Below the pieces are notes generated by a model. That model was not told where the DNA came from and did not search any database. It saw nothing but the letters and a program-made list of their open reading frames with translations. Positions 37,027-46,600 of a DNA stretch of 64,000 bases are shown in pieces; the first letter of the stretch is position 1; each line of letters opens with the position of its first letter. The stretch spans positions 4,340,001-4,404,000 of the forward strand of contig NZ_JAANOV010000001.1 in assembly GCF_011758745.1 (NCBI RefSeq), given 5' to 3'. This stretch comes from Amycolatopsis granulosa (lineage in GTDB: Bacteria > Actinomycetota > Actinomycetes > Mycobacteriales > Pseudonocardiaceae). A program made the position numbers and the translations under genes.

Positions 37027-38408
37027 TCCACTCCTCGGTCGAACAGGACATCCGGGTTCAGGATGCCCTTCGGGTCGAACGCCTGCTTGATCCGGCGCAG
37101 CAACGCCACCTTGGCCGGGTCCTCGAGCGCGCGGAAGTGGTCCTTCTTCGCCTGCCCGATGCCGTGCTCACCGGAGATCGCCCCGCCCATCGCGATCGCC
37201 GCGGTGAAGATGTCGTGCAGCAACCGGTGCCGCTTCCCCGGGTCCTTGCAGAAGATTCCCATGTGGACGTTGCCGTCCCCGGCGTGCCCGCAGCCGAGTG
37301 CGCCCGCCTCGGCGGCGGTCGCGAGCTCCCGGACCTTCGCGAGGAAACCGGGCATCTCCGAGCGTGGCACGACGACGTCGATCACGTCGTCCGCACCGGC
37401 CGCCTTGGCCGTCCAGAACGCCTTCTCGCGCGCCTGGATGAGTTTGCGGGCCGAACCGCCGTCGAGCACGTAGACCTCCGAGGCACCCAGCTCGGCGAGC
37501 AACTCCGCGGCCAGTCCGACGTCGCCGTCCAGGCGATCGCCATCGCGGTTTTCCAGGCCGACCACCAGATACGCCTGCGTCGCGTCGCGGACCTCCGCGG
37601 GCACGCCCAGCTCCAGCTTCTCCGTGTAGCTGATCGCGGCCATCGTGAGGTTGTCGATGTATTCGAGGATGTTCGGTGTCAGGCCGCGCGCGATGACCTC
37701 CGGCACGGCGCGCATGACCTGGTCGAGGTCACCGAACGGGGCGAGCAGCGTCGCGGCGTGGGCCGGGCGCGGGTGGAGCTTGACGATCACCTCGGTGACC
37801 AGCGCGAGCGTGCCCTCGGAGCCGATGATCAGCTGGGTCAGGTCGTAGCCACTGGAGATCTTCGACGTCCTGCCGCCGGTGCGGATGATCTCACCGGTGG
37901 GCAGGACCGCTTGCAGGCCCACGATGTTGTGCCGGGCGACGCCGTACTTCACCGCGCGCATGCCGCCGGCGTTGGTGGCGGCGGTGCCGCCGACGCTCGC
38001 GCTGAGCTCGCCGGGGTGGACGGTGTAGGCGAGGCCGGCTCCGGCGGTCTTCTCGTCCAGTTCGGCGAGCGTGACGCCCGGCTGGACGACGGCGACCTGG
38101 TTGGCGGCGTCGACCTCGAGCACCGCGTTCATCCGCTCGAACGAGACGAGCAGGCCGCCCTCCCGCGGACGGGCCGCGCCGGACAGCCCGGTGCCGGCGC
38201 CGCGCGCCGTGACCGGAAGGTCGTGCTCGGCGGCGAGGGTCAGCAGCGCGGCGACCTCCTCGGCGGTGGCGGGTTTGGCCACGTACGCCGGTTTCGCCGG
38301 CTCGACGGTGAGGGATTCGTCCTTCGCGTAGTCGTCCGGGACGGCGTCCCCGGTGAGGAGGTTGCGTTCGCCGACGATCTCGGCGATCCGCCCGGTGACG
38401 TCGCCCAT
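37023..38408 (-). CDS. FAD-linked 2-hydroxyacid oxidase (GlcD family)
   Basis: 461 residues. PCMH-type FAD-binding domain with VTARGAGTGLSGAARP and GVTLAELDEKTAGAGLAYTVHP at about 60-145, then FAD-linked oxidase C-terminal domain with GCGHAGDGNVHMGI and ISGEHGIGQAKKD near residue 400-425. Oxidises glycolate, D-lactate or related 2-hydroxyacids. ATG with GGACGAGG upstream; its stop overlaps the start of the TPP enzyme. No GlcE/GlcF subunits are present, so it probably acts alone as in D-lactate dehydrogenase (D-2-hydroxyglutarate type). Confidence 0.9.
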   Translation of the reverse strand: MGDVTGRIAEIVGERNLLTGDAVPDDYAKDESLTVEPAKPAYVAKPATAEEVAALLTLAAEHDLPVTARGAGTGLSGAARPREGGLLVSFERMNAVLEVDAANQVAVVQPGVTLAELDEKTAGAGLAYTVHPGELSASVGGTAATNAGGMRAVKYGVARHNIVGLQAVLPTGEIIRTGGRTSKISSGYDLTQLIIGSEGTLALVTEVIVKLHPRPAHAATLLAPFGDLDQVMRAVPEVIARGLTPNILEYIDNLTMAAISYTEKLELGVPAEVRDATQAYLVVGLENRDGDRLDGDVGLAAELLAELGASEVYVLDGGSARKLIQAREKAFWTAKAAGADDVIDVVVPRSEMPGFLAKVRELATAAEAGALGCGHAGDGNVHMGIFCKDPGKRHRLLHDIFTAAIAMGGAISGEHGIGQAKKDHFRALEDPAKVALLRRIKQAFDPKGILNPDVLFDRGVE

Positions 38409-38586
38409 GACGTACCTCGTCCTTTCCTGCGCCTGCCGTTGCCCGCAGCGTAGTACGGGAGGACACCGAGCCGGAAGCGAAGACGATTCATGTTTCTTTA
38501 CCCGGGGAACCCGGGCCGACGGGGGCGCGGGTGCGGGGCCGGTCCGCGCCAACGTCACCGGCCCCGCATCGTGAGACTGTCCCGGG

Positions 38587-38673
38587 TCAGACCAGCCAGC
38601 CGAGAACGTGCGCGAGACCGGCCAGGATGTTGGTGATGACGTCGTGGCCGTGGTGAACGTGCGCGGCAAACAT
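38587..38673 (-). CDS. 28-residue histidine-rich hydrophobic peptide
   Basis: Very short gene outside normal gene-size limits: ATG, 28 codons, TGA. The peptide begins MFAAHVHHGHDVI, with four histidines in the first eleven residues, and continues with a hydrophobic helix (LAGLAHVLGWLV). AAGGAG stands 9 nt upstream, the spacing is normal, and a TTGACA box 84 nt further upstream is compatible with a promoter. Could be a membrane or metal-binding peptide, a leader peptide, or a toxin-like peptide; no partner is visible. Confidence 0.55.
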   Translation of the reverse strand: MFAAHVHHGHDVITNILAGLAHVLGWLV

Positions 38674-38714
38674 TCTGAGGGGCTCCTTAGCGAAATCGAA
38701 CTGTGAATCTGACT

Positions 38715-38762
38715 GCTTTCGAAAGCGTCGAAAGATTTTCAGCTTCGCCAGGGGGCTGTCAA
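38715..38762 (-). promoter_or_regulatory. Candidate promoter of the 28-residue peptide, with palindrome
   Basis: -35 TTGACA (38757-38762, minus strand), 17-nt spacer, weak -10 AAAATC (38734-38739). The 12-bp perfect palindrome GCTTTCGAAAGC (38715-38726) lies just downstream at the likely 5' end of the transcript. Confidence 0.4.
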
Positions 38763-39037
38763 ACCGCGTGAAAGGCCAGGGGTCCCACCGGAAATCGTCG
38801 CGGAAAATCCGCCCAGCCTAAACATGTAACTCTTTCGGGTTTCACGGTGGGGGGTGAAAACGCTTGCCGTAGCACGGCCGGACGGGGCCACCTGGGCCGA
38901 CGCTGATCTTGATCGGCGGCCCGGGTAGCGCCCGCCCGATCGGGTGAAGCTGTTGCCACGTAAGGTAATCCCCTAATGATCACGCTAACGAGTGACGGGG
39001 ACCAGGGGATCAACCCCTAACGGCCGCAGGTCGCGGC
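38763..39037. other. Gene-free spacer with two hairpins
   Basis: No convincing gene. TTTCAC-ggtggggg-GTGAAA at 38840-38859, and a long imperfect hairpin at 38894-38925 (GGGCCGACGCTGATC / GATCGGCGGCCC) that may terminate transcription arriving from the aminotransferase-DUF3830 operon. AT-richer than its surroundings. Confidence 0.5.
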
Positions 39038-39538
39038 TCACTCCGCGCGGGCGAAGGAAAGGGTTTCGCCCTCCACGCCGCGCAGCCACAGATCCTGGGC
39101 CGCCGCCGCCATCTCCGGCAGGCCTTCCACGATCGTGGCGAACACGTTGCCCGGAACCCAGCCCGCGTCCCCGTTGATCAGCAGGTTGTTCCGGCCGTAG
39201 AAGATGGCGAGATCGGTCGCACCCTGATCGCTGTGCGCCTCGCTGCTCTCCTCGTACCCGTATGCCGGGTTGCCGATTTCCCACGCCTCGAACCCGAAAT
39301 AGACGACGTCGCCCGGGATCGGGGTGATGGTCGGGTTCTCCCGTCCCGGCTTCGGGTCGGCGAACGGCGGCACCAGCGTGTAGACCTCGTTGCGGGCGTA
39401 CTTCGCGTGGTAGGCCGATCCGCTCTGCGGCAACGCGTCCCACACCGCCTGGCAGGTCCGCGGAGCCTCCGCGTCCAGCAGCACGGCTCGGCAGGACACG
39501 CCGCGCTTGTCGAGCGAGATGGTGATGTAACGGGCCAA
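39038..39538 (-). CDS. DUF3830-family protein
   Basis: 166 residues from a TTG start with GGGAGAGG 5 nt upstream. Begins LARYITISLDKRGVSCRAVL and contains PITPGD-like IPGDVVYFGFEAWE and AIFYGRNNLL; the family has a cyclophilin-like fold and unknown activity, and its genes usually sit beside amidases, maleate isomerase-like proteins and amino-acid degradation enzymes, as here. Co-transcribed with the aminotransferase, 11 nt downstream of its stop. Confidence 0.8.
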   Translation of the reverse strand: MARYITISLDKRGVSCRAVLLDAEAPRTCQAVWDALPQSGSAYHAKYARNEVYTLVPPFADPKPGRENPTITPIPGDVVYFGFEAWEIGNPAYGYEESSEAHSDQGATDLAIFYGRNNLLINGDAGWVPGNVFATIVEGLPEMAAAAQDLWLRGVEGETLSFARAE

Positions 39539-39549
39539 CGTGCCTCTCC

Positions 39550-40809
39550 CTACTTGGAACCGGTGACGGTCGCGACGGTCTCGGCCCAGATCGCGAGCGC
39601 GTCGTCGATCTGCTCGGCGGTGACCACGAGCGGCGGGATCATCCGCACGACGTTGGAGTAGGCGCCACAGGTGAGCAGCAGCAGCCCGCGCCGCGCCGCC
39701 TCCTGCTGCGCGGCCGCGGCCGTCGCGGTGTCCGGCGTTCCGTCCGCCTTGGTGAACTCCGACCCGACCAGCAGGCCCAGCCCGCGCACCTCGCCGATCT
39801 CCGGCGTCTTGTCGGCGATCAGCCGGGCGCCCTCGAGCAGCTGCGTGCCGCGTGCCGCCGCGTTCTCGACCAGGTTCTCCTCCTCGATCACGTCGAGGGT
39901 GGCCAGCGCCGCCGCGCACGACACCGCGTTGCCGCCGTAGGTGCCGCCCTGGGAACCGGGGAACGCCTTGCTCATCAGCTCCTTCGACGCCGCGATACCG
40001 GACAGCGGGAACCCGCTCGCCAGGCCCTTCGCGATCAGCACCACGTCCGGCCGCACCCCGAAGTGGTCGTGGCCCCAGAACCGGCCGGTGCGCCCGAACC
40101 CGGTCTGGATCTCGTCGACGACCAGCAGGATGCCGTGCTGGTCGGCGCGCTCCCGCAGCCCGGCCATGAACTCGGAGTTGGCCGGCACGTAGCCGCCCTC
40201 GCCGAGCATCGGCTCGATGAAGAACGCGGCCGTCTCGTGCGGCGCGCTGATGGTCTGGAAGAGGTAGTCCAGCTCGCGCAGCGCGAACTTCGTCGCCGTC
40301 TGCTCGTCCCAGCCGTAGTGGTAGGCGTAGGGGAAGGGTGCCACGTGCACGCCGCCCATGAGCGGCGAGATGCCCGCGCTGAACCGGGTGCCGGAGGTGG
40401 TCATGGTGGCCGCGGCGACCGTGCGGCCGTGGAACCCGCCCTGGAAGACGATCACGTTCGGGCGCCCGGTCGCCTGCCGGGACAGCCGCAGCGCCGCCTC
40501 GACGGCTTCGCTGCCCGAGTTGGCGAAGAACAACGAGTCCAAACCGGACGGCAGCACGTCGCCGAGCCGCTCGGTCAGCTTCAGCAGCGGCTGGTGCATC
40601 ACGGTGGTGTACTGGCCGTGGATCAGCTTGCCGACCTGCTCCTGTGCCGCCTTGACCACCTTCGGGTGGCAGTGGCCGGTGCTGGTCACGCCGATTCCGG
40701 CGGTGAAGTCGAGGTGACGGTTGCCGTCGGTGTCGTAGAGGTAGGCGCCTTCGCCGTGCTCGACGACGACCGGAGTGGCCTGCTTGAGCAGGGGGGAGAG
40801 CTGGGCCAT
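39550..40809 (-). CDS. Class III aminotransferase (4-aminobutyrate aminotransferase family)
   Basis: 419 residues. The PLP lysine is in VVLIAKGLASGFPLSG, the Asp-X-X-Gln segment in VVDEIQTGFGRTG, and SGSEAVEAALRLSRQATGRP binds the phosphate. It moves an amino group from a terminal or omega position (GABA, beta-alanine or similar) to 2-oxoglutarate. Divergent from an aldehyde dehydrogenase that would oxidise the resulting semialdehyde, with a shared GntR-type operator between them. The exact substrate of the GabT-like enzyme is not given by sequence. Confidence 0.92.
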   Translation of the reverse strand: MAQLSPLLKQATPVVVEHGEGAYLYDTDGNRHLDFTAGIGVTSTGHCHPKVVKAAQEQVGKLIHGQYTTVMHQPLLKLTERLGDVLPSGLDSLFFANSGSEAVEAALRLSRQATGRPNVIVFQGGFHGRTVAAATMTTSGTRFSAGISPLMGGVHVAPFPYAYHYGWDEQTATKFALRELDYLFQTISAPHETAAFFIEPMLGEGGYVPANSEFMAGLRERADQHGILLVVDEIQTGFGRTGRFWGHDHFGVRPDVVLIAKGLASGFPLSGIAASKELMSKAFPGSQGGTYGGNAVSCAAALATLDVIEEENLVENAAARGTQLLEGARLIADKTPEIGEVRGLGLLVGSEFTKADGTPDTATAAAAQQEAARRGLLLLTCGAYSNVVRMIPPLVVTAEQIDDALAIWAETVATVTGSK

Positions 40810-40838
40810 GACGGCGGAACTCCTAACGCGGAGTGAGC

Positions 40839-40867
40839 TTGTAGATTGTTGACAATCTGTCTAGCAT
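40839..40867 (+). promoter_or_regulatory. Promoter with GntR operator (site 1)
   Basis: AGATTGTTGACAATCT (40843-40858; perfect 7-bp arms) lies between a -35 TTGTAG (40839-40844) and -10 TAGCAT (40862-40867), spacing 17, so a bound regulator would block the promoter of the aldehyde dehydrogenase. It also faces the aminotransferase promoter. The core GATTGTTGACAATC is repeated at 49427 and 50247. Confidence 0.8.
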
Positions 40868-40904
40868 GGCCCGTGGACAGGCGCAAGGTTGATCAGGAGG
40901 ACTG

Positions 40905-42364
40905 ATGGGCGAGCTGACCGAAACGGGTGTCGTGGAGGCCGTCGGCAAGGAGCTGTTCATCGGCGGGAAGTGGGTCCCGTCGAGCACCGGCCGGACCTTC
41001 GCGGTCGAGGACCCCGCCACCGGCCAGGTGCTCTGCGAGGTGGCCGACGCCTCGCCGGAGGACGGCAAGGCCGCCCTCGACGCCGCGGTCGCCGCCCAGG
41101 CCGACTGGGCGAAGACGGCGCCGCGTGAGCGCAGCGAGATCCTGCGCCGCGCCTACGAACTGCTCAATGCGCGCGTCGACGAGCTGGCGCTGCTGATGAC
41201 CCTGGAGATGGGCAAGCCGCTCGCCGAGGCGAAGGGCGAGGTCGCCTACGCCGCCGAGTTCTTCCGCTGGTTCTCCGAGGAGGCCGTGCGCATCGACGGC
41301 GGCTACCAGGTCGCACCCAACGGAGCGGGCCGGTTCCTCGTCACCAAGCAGCCGGTCGGTCCGTGCCTGCTGATCACGCCGTGGAACTTCCCGATGGCGA
41401 TGGGTGGCCGCAAGATCGGCCCGGCCATCGCCGCCGGCTGCACCATGGTGATCAAGCCCGCCGAGCAGACCCCGCTGTCGATGCTCGCGCTGGCCGCGAT
41501 CCTGACCGAGGCGGGGCTGCCCGCGGGTGTCCTCAACGTCGTCACCACCAGCGACCCCGGTGGCGTGGTGGAGCCGATGATCAAGGACGGCCGCGCGCGC
41601 AAGCTGTCGTTCACCGGTTCCACCGCGGTGGGCCGCAAGCTGCTCGAACAGTGCGCCGACAAGGTGCTGCGCACGTCGATGGAGCTGGGTGGCAACGCGC
41701 CGTTCCTGGTCTTCGACGACGCCGATCTGGACGCGGCCGTCGAGGGTGCGATGCAGGCCAAGATGCGCAACATCGGCGAGGCGTGCACCGCGGCCAACCG
41801 GTTCTACGTGCAGCGCGGGGTGGCCGGGGAGTTCGCGCGCAGGCTGACCGAGCGGATGTCCGCGCTGCCGCTGGGCCGCGGCACCGAGCCGGGCGTGGTG
41901 GTCGGCCCGCTGATCGACCGGGACGCGGTCGCCAAGGTGACCGAGCTGGTGACCGACGCCGCGCAGCGCGGCGCGAAGGTGCTCACCGGCGGAGCCACTG
42001 TGGACGGTCCCGGCAACTTCTACCAGGCCACGGTGCTGACCGACGTGCCACGGGACGCCCGCATGGCGAGCGAGGAGATCTTCGGGCCGGTCGCGCCGAT
42101 CAGCGTGTTCGACGACGAGGACGAGGCGGTCGCGGCCGCGAACGACACCGAGTACGGCCTGGTCAGCTACGTCTACACCAACGACCTCAAGCGGGCGCTG
42201 CGCGTGTCCGAGGCGCTCGAGGCCGGCATGATCGGGCTCAACCAGGGCATCGTGTCCAACCCGGCAGCGCCGTTCGGCGGGGTCAAGCAGTCCGGGCTCG
42301 GCCGCGAGGGCGGCACCGTCGGCATCGACGAGTTCCTCGAGACCAAGTACATCGCGGTGAGCCT

Positions 42365-42368
<4 letters not shown>
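40905..42368 (+). CDS. NAD(P)-dependent semialdehyde dehydrogenase (GabD family)
   Basis: 487 residues. The catalytic cysteine is in GEACTAANR and the general base Glu in MELGGNAPFLVF; ITPWNFPMAMGGRKIGPAI and FTGSTAVGRKL are the NAD(P)-binding segments. It most resembles succinate-semialdehyde dehydrogenase. Its neighbour on the other strand is the aminotransferase that would make the aldehyde. ATG with CAGGAGG upstream. The stop overlaps the GTG of the tartrate-dehydrogenase-like gene. Confidence 0.93.
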
Positions 42369-43423
<1,055 letters not shown>

Positions 43424-43657
43424 CCCTCCCGCCCCAGCCAACCCACCGCCCGGAGCGGCGAACACGCCGCCGGGAGCGGCCAACCCGCCGCCGCCGTCGT
43501 GTTCGCCGTTCGTGGCGCCGTGTTGGCCGTCGAAGGTGACGTCCAGGGTGACGGCGAGGGCGGTGAAAAGACCGGGCCGAGCTGCGGGAGCAGGCATATC
43601 TTCACCCGGAATGGGCACACCACTGGCACCGGTGGAGTCGAGGTGCGGGAGTGGTTC
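43424..43657. other. Low-complexity spacer before the P-type ATPase
   Basis: No supported gene; a near-repeat of about 20 bp (CGCCCGGAGCGGCGAACA / CGCCGGGAGCGGCCAAC) produces Pro/Ala- or Gly-rich reading frames on both strands. I treat these as compositional, not coding. Confidence 0.5.
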
Positions 43658-46600
43658 ATGGAGTTGCTGGGTGTCCGGGTGCCCGGTCCGGCGTCGGTGG
43701 TCAAGGGGCTGGCCGGGGCGGTGCTGTCACCGCTGAGCAGGTCCCGCCGCCGGGTCTGGTCCTGCCCCGGGCGGCTGCACATCGAGGCGCACGGCGTCCA
43801 CGGCCCGGGCGGTGAAGCGGTTGCGCAGCGGATCGAACAGGCCCTCCAGCAGCACCCGGGTGTCGCGTGGGCCCGGGTGAACGCGCCCTCCTCCCGGGTG
43901 ATCGTCGGCGTGTCCGATCCCGCCCCGGACAGCGACGAGCTGATCCGGCTCGTCGAGGAGGCCGAGAGCGCCCCGGCCGATCTCGGCGAGCAGCTCGCCG
44001 AGGACGAGCTGCACCACCCGGCCGACGGCCCGCGCGGCACCCGTCTGCTGCCGACGCTGGCCGCGGACACCCTGGGGCTCGGTCTGTCGCTGATCACCCG
44101 GCTCGCGCCGTGGGCGCCGATCCCGACCGAGATCGCCGCGCTGCCCAACGTGGTCGACCTGCACCCGCGGCTGCGGCAGATCGCCGCCGCCCGGGCCGGC
44201 GGCCGGGAGAAGGCGGACAGCGCGACCTCGGCGTTCGGCGCGTTCGCGCAGGGGCTGGCCTCCGGTGGCGAGGGCACGGTCGTCGACATCCTCCAGCGCG
44301 CCGAGCAGTGGCGCGAGGCGCGCGCGCACGAACGGCAGTGGTGCCAGGCCGAAAACCGGCTGATCCACGGTCCGGAGGACGCGGCCGCCGGACCGGTCGT
44401 CGTCGAGCGCCCGCGGGAGCTGCCGGAGGGACCGGTCGAACAGTACGAGCAGCGCATTCTCAACCTGGGTGCCGCCGCGGCCGCGGTGTCGCTGCCGTTC
44501 GCGCGCCCCCGCCGGGCGATCGGGATCGGGCTGGCCACGCTGCCGAAGGCCGCCGAGGCCGGGCGCACCGCGTTCGGCGCGCGCCTGGGCCGGGTCCTGG
44601 CCACGCAGGGTGTGCTGGTCATGGACCGCTCGGTGCTGCGTCACCTGGACGCGATCGACACGCTGGTCCTCGACGAGGAGGCGTTCGACACCGGGCACAT
44701 GATCCTCGGCGATCTCGTTCCGCTCGGCGATGCGGGCACCTCCGAAGTGGTCGAGCGCGCGTGGCAGCTGTTCGACGCGCACACCCCGGAGAAGGTCCAC
44801 TCCGACGACGGCTGGCGGCTCGGGCCGCTGGACGAACTCGGCGTCGACGAGGGCGCGCACGAACGCGAGCAGCTGGAGAAGCGCGGTGCCGCCGCCGTCC
44901 TCGGGTTGGTGCACGAGCAACAGCTCACCGCGGTCATCGGGCTCGCCAGGCAGGTGCCGCCGGGCGTGGCCGCGGTGATCGCCGCCGCCCGCCGCTCCGG
45001 CATCGAGGTGATCAGCGCCAACGGCGGGCACGCCGCGTTCGAGGCCGACCGGCTGATGCCCGGCGGCGAGCGGCTCGTGCCGACGGTGCGCGAACTGCAA
45101 GGTGAGGGCCGCGTCGTGATGCTGGTGTCGGACGACCGGCGCGCGCTGGGTGCCGCCGACTGCGGCATCGGCACCCAGCGGCCGGGCGACCCGCCGCCGT
45201 GGGGTGCGCACCTGCTGATCGGCGCGGAGATCGGGGTGGCCGCGCTGGTCGTGGACGCGATCGCCGCCGCCAGGGAGGTCAACCGGGACAGCATCTGGTT
45301 GTCGCAGGGCGCTTCCGGTGTCGGTGCGGTCGCCGCGTTGCAGCCCGGCCGCCGCAGCCCGGCCAGCCGCGCGATGCGGGCGGTGAACCTGGGTGCCGCG
45401 GTGGCCCTGACCAACGCGCACCGCCGGGCGAAGCGGCTCGCGGAGCGGGATCTGAGCCTGGCCGGGGACGCCGCGCCCTGGCACCTGATGCCGGTGGACG
45501 TCGTCCTCGACCGGCTCGGCACCGACCCGGACGGGTTGAGCGAGGACGACGCCGGCAAGCGCGCCCGGGCGCGCGGCACCGGCAGCGGTGGCCGCACCAG
45601 CTTGATGCAGGCGTTCATCAACGAACTGTCCAACCCGCTCACGCCGGTCCTGATCGGCGGCGCGGCGCTGTCCGCGTCGGTCGGCTCGCCCGTGGACGCC
45701 GCGCTGGTCGCCGGGATCACCGGGGTGTCCGCGCTGGTCGGCAGCATCCAGCAGGTGCACACCGAGAAGCAGCTCGCCGAGCTGCTGAGCCGGTCGGCCA
45801 TCACCACCACCGTCGTGCGTGGCGGCCGGGAAAGCGTGGTCAGCGCCGATGACCTCGTGCCGGGCGACATCATCCGGCTCACCTCGGGTGACGTGGTGCC
45901 GGCCGACTGCCGGCTGCTCGACGGCGACGGGGTCGAGGCCGACGAGTCGTCGCTGACCGGCGAGTCGCTCCCGGTGGCCAAGGACCCGGCGCCGGTGATC
46001 GCCGCGGATGTCGCCGAGCGCGCATCGATGCTCTACGAGGGCACGACGATCGCCGCCGGTGCGGCCACCGGGATCGTGGTCGCCACCGGAGTGGACACCG
46101 AGGCGGGCCGCAGCATGGCGATGGCCCGGGAGAACGCGCCGATCACCGGGGTCGAGACGCGCCTCGCGGAGCTGACGTCTAAGTCGATGCCGCTCGCGAT
46201 CGGCTCGGCGGTCGCGGTCGCCGGTGCCGGACTGCTGCGCCGGGTACCGCTGCGGCAGAGCCTGTCCGCGGCGGTGAACCTGGCGGTCGCGTCGGTGCCG
46301 GAAGGATTGCCGTTCCTGGTCAGCGCCGCACAGCTGGCCGCGGCACGCCGGCTGGCCGAGCACAACGCCCTGGTCCGCAACCCGCGCAGCATCGAGGCGC
46401 TGGGCCGGGTGGACGTGCTGTGCTTCGACAAGACGGGCACGCTCACCGAGGGCACGCTGACCGTGCACGAGGTCGACGACGGCCGCAAGCGCCGCACCGT
46501 CGAGGAGCTCGATGCGGACACCCGGTCGGTGTTGCTGACCGCGTTGCGGGCGACACCGCACGCCGACGACGCGTCCGACCTGCCGCACGCGACGGACCGG

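Noticed and set aside
43424-43657. A Pro/Ala-rich or Gly-rich small protein before the P-type ATPase
   Set aside because: Both strands give equally long low-complexity frames, and no start with a ribosome site supports either.
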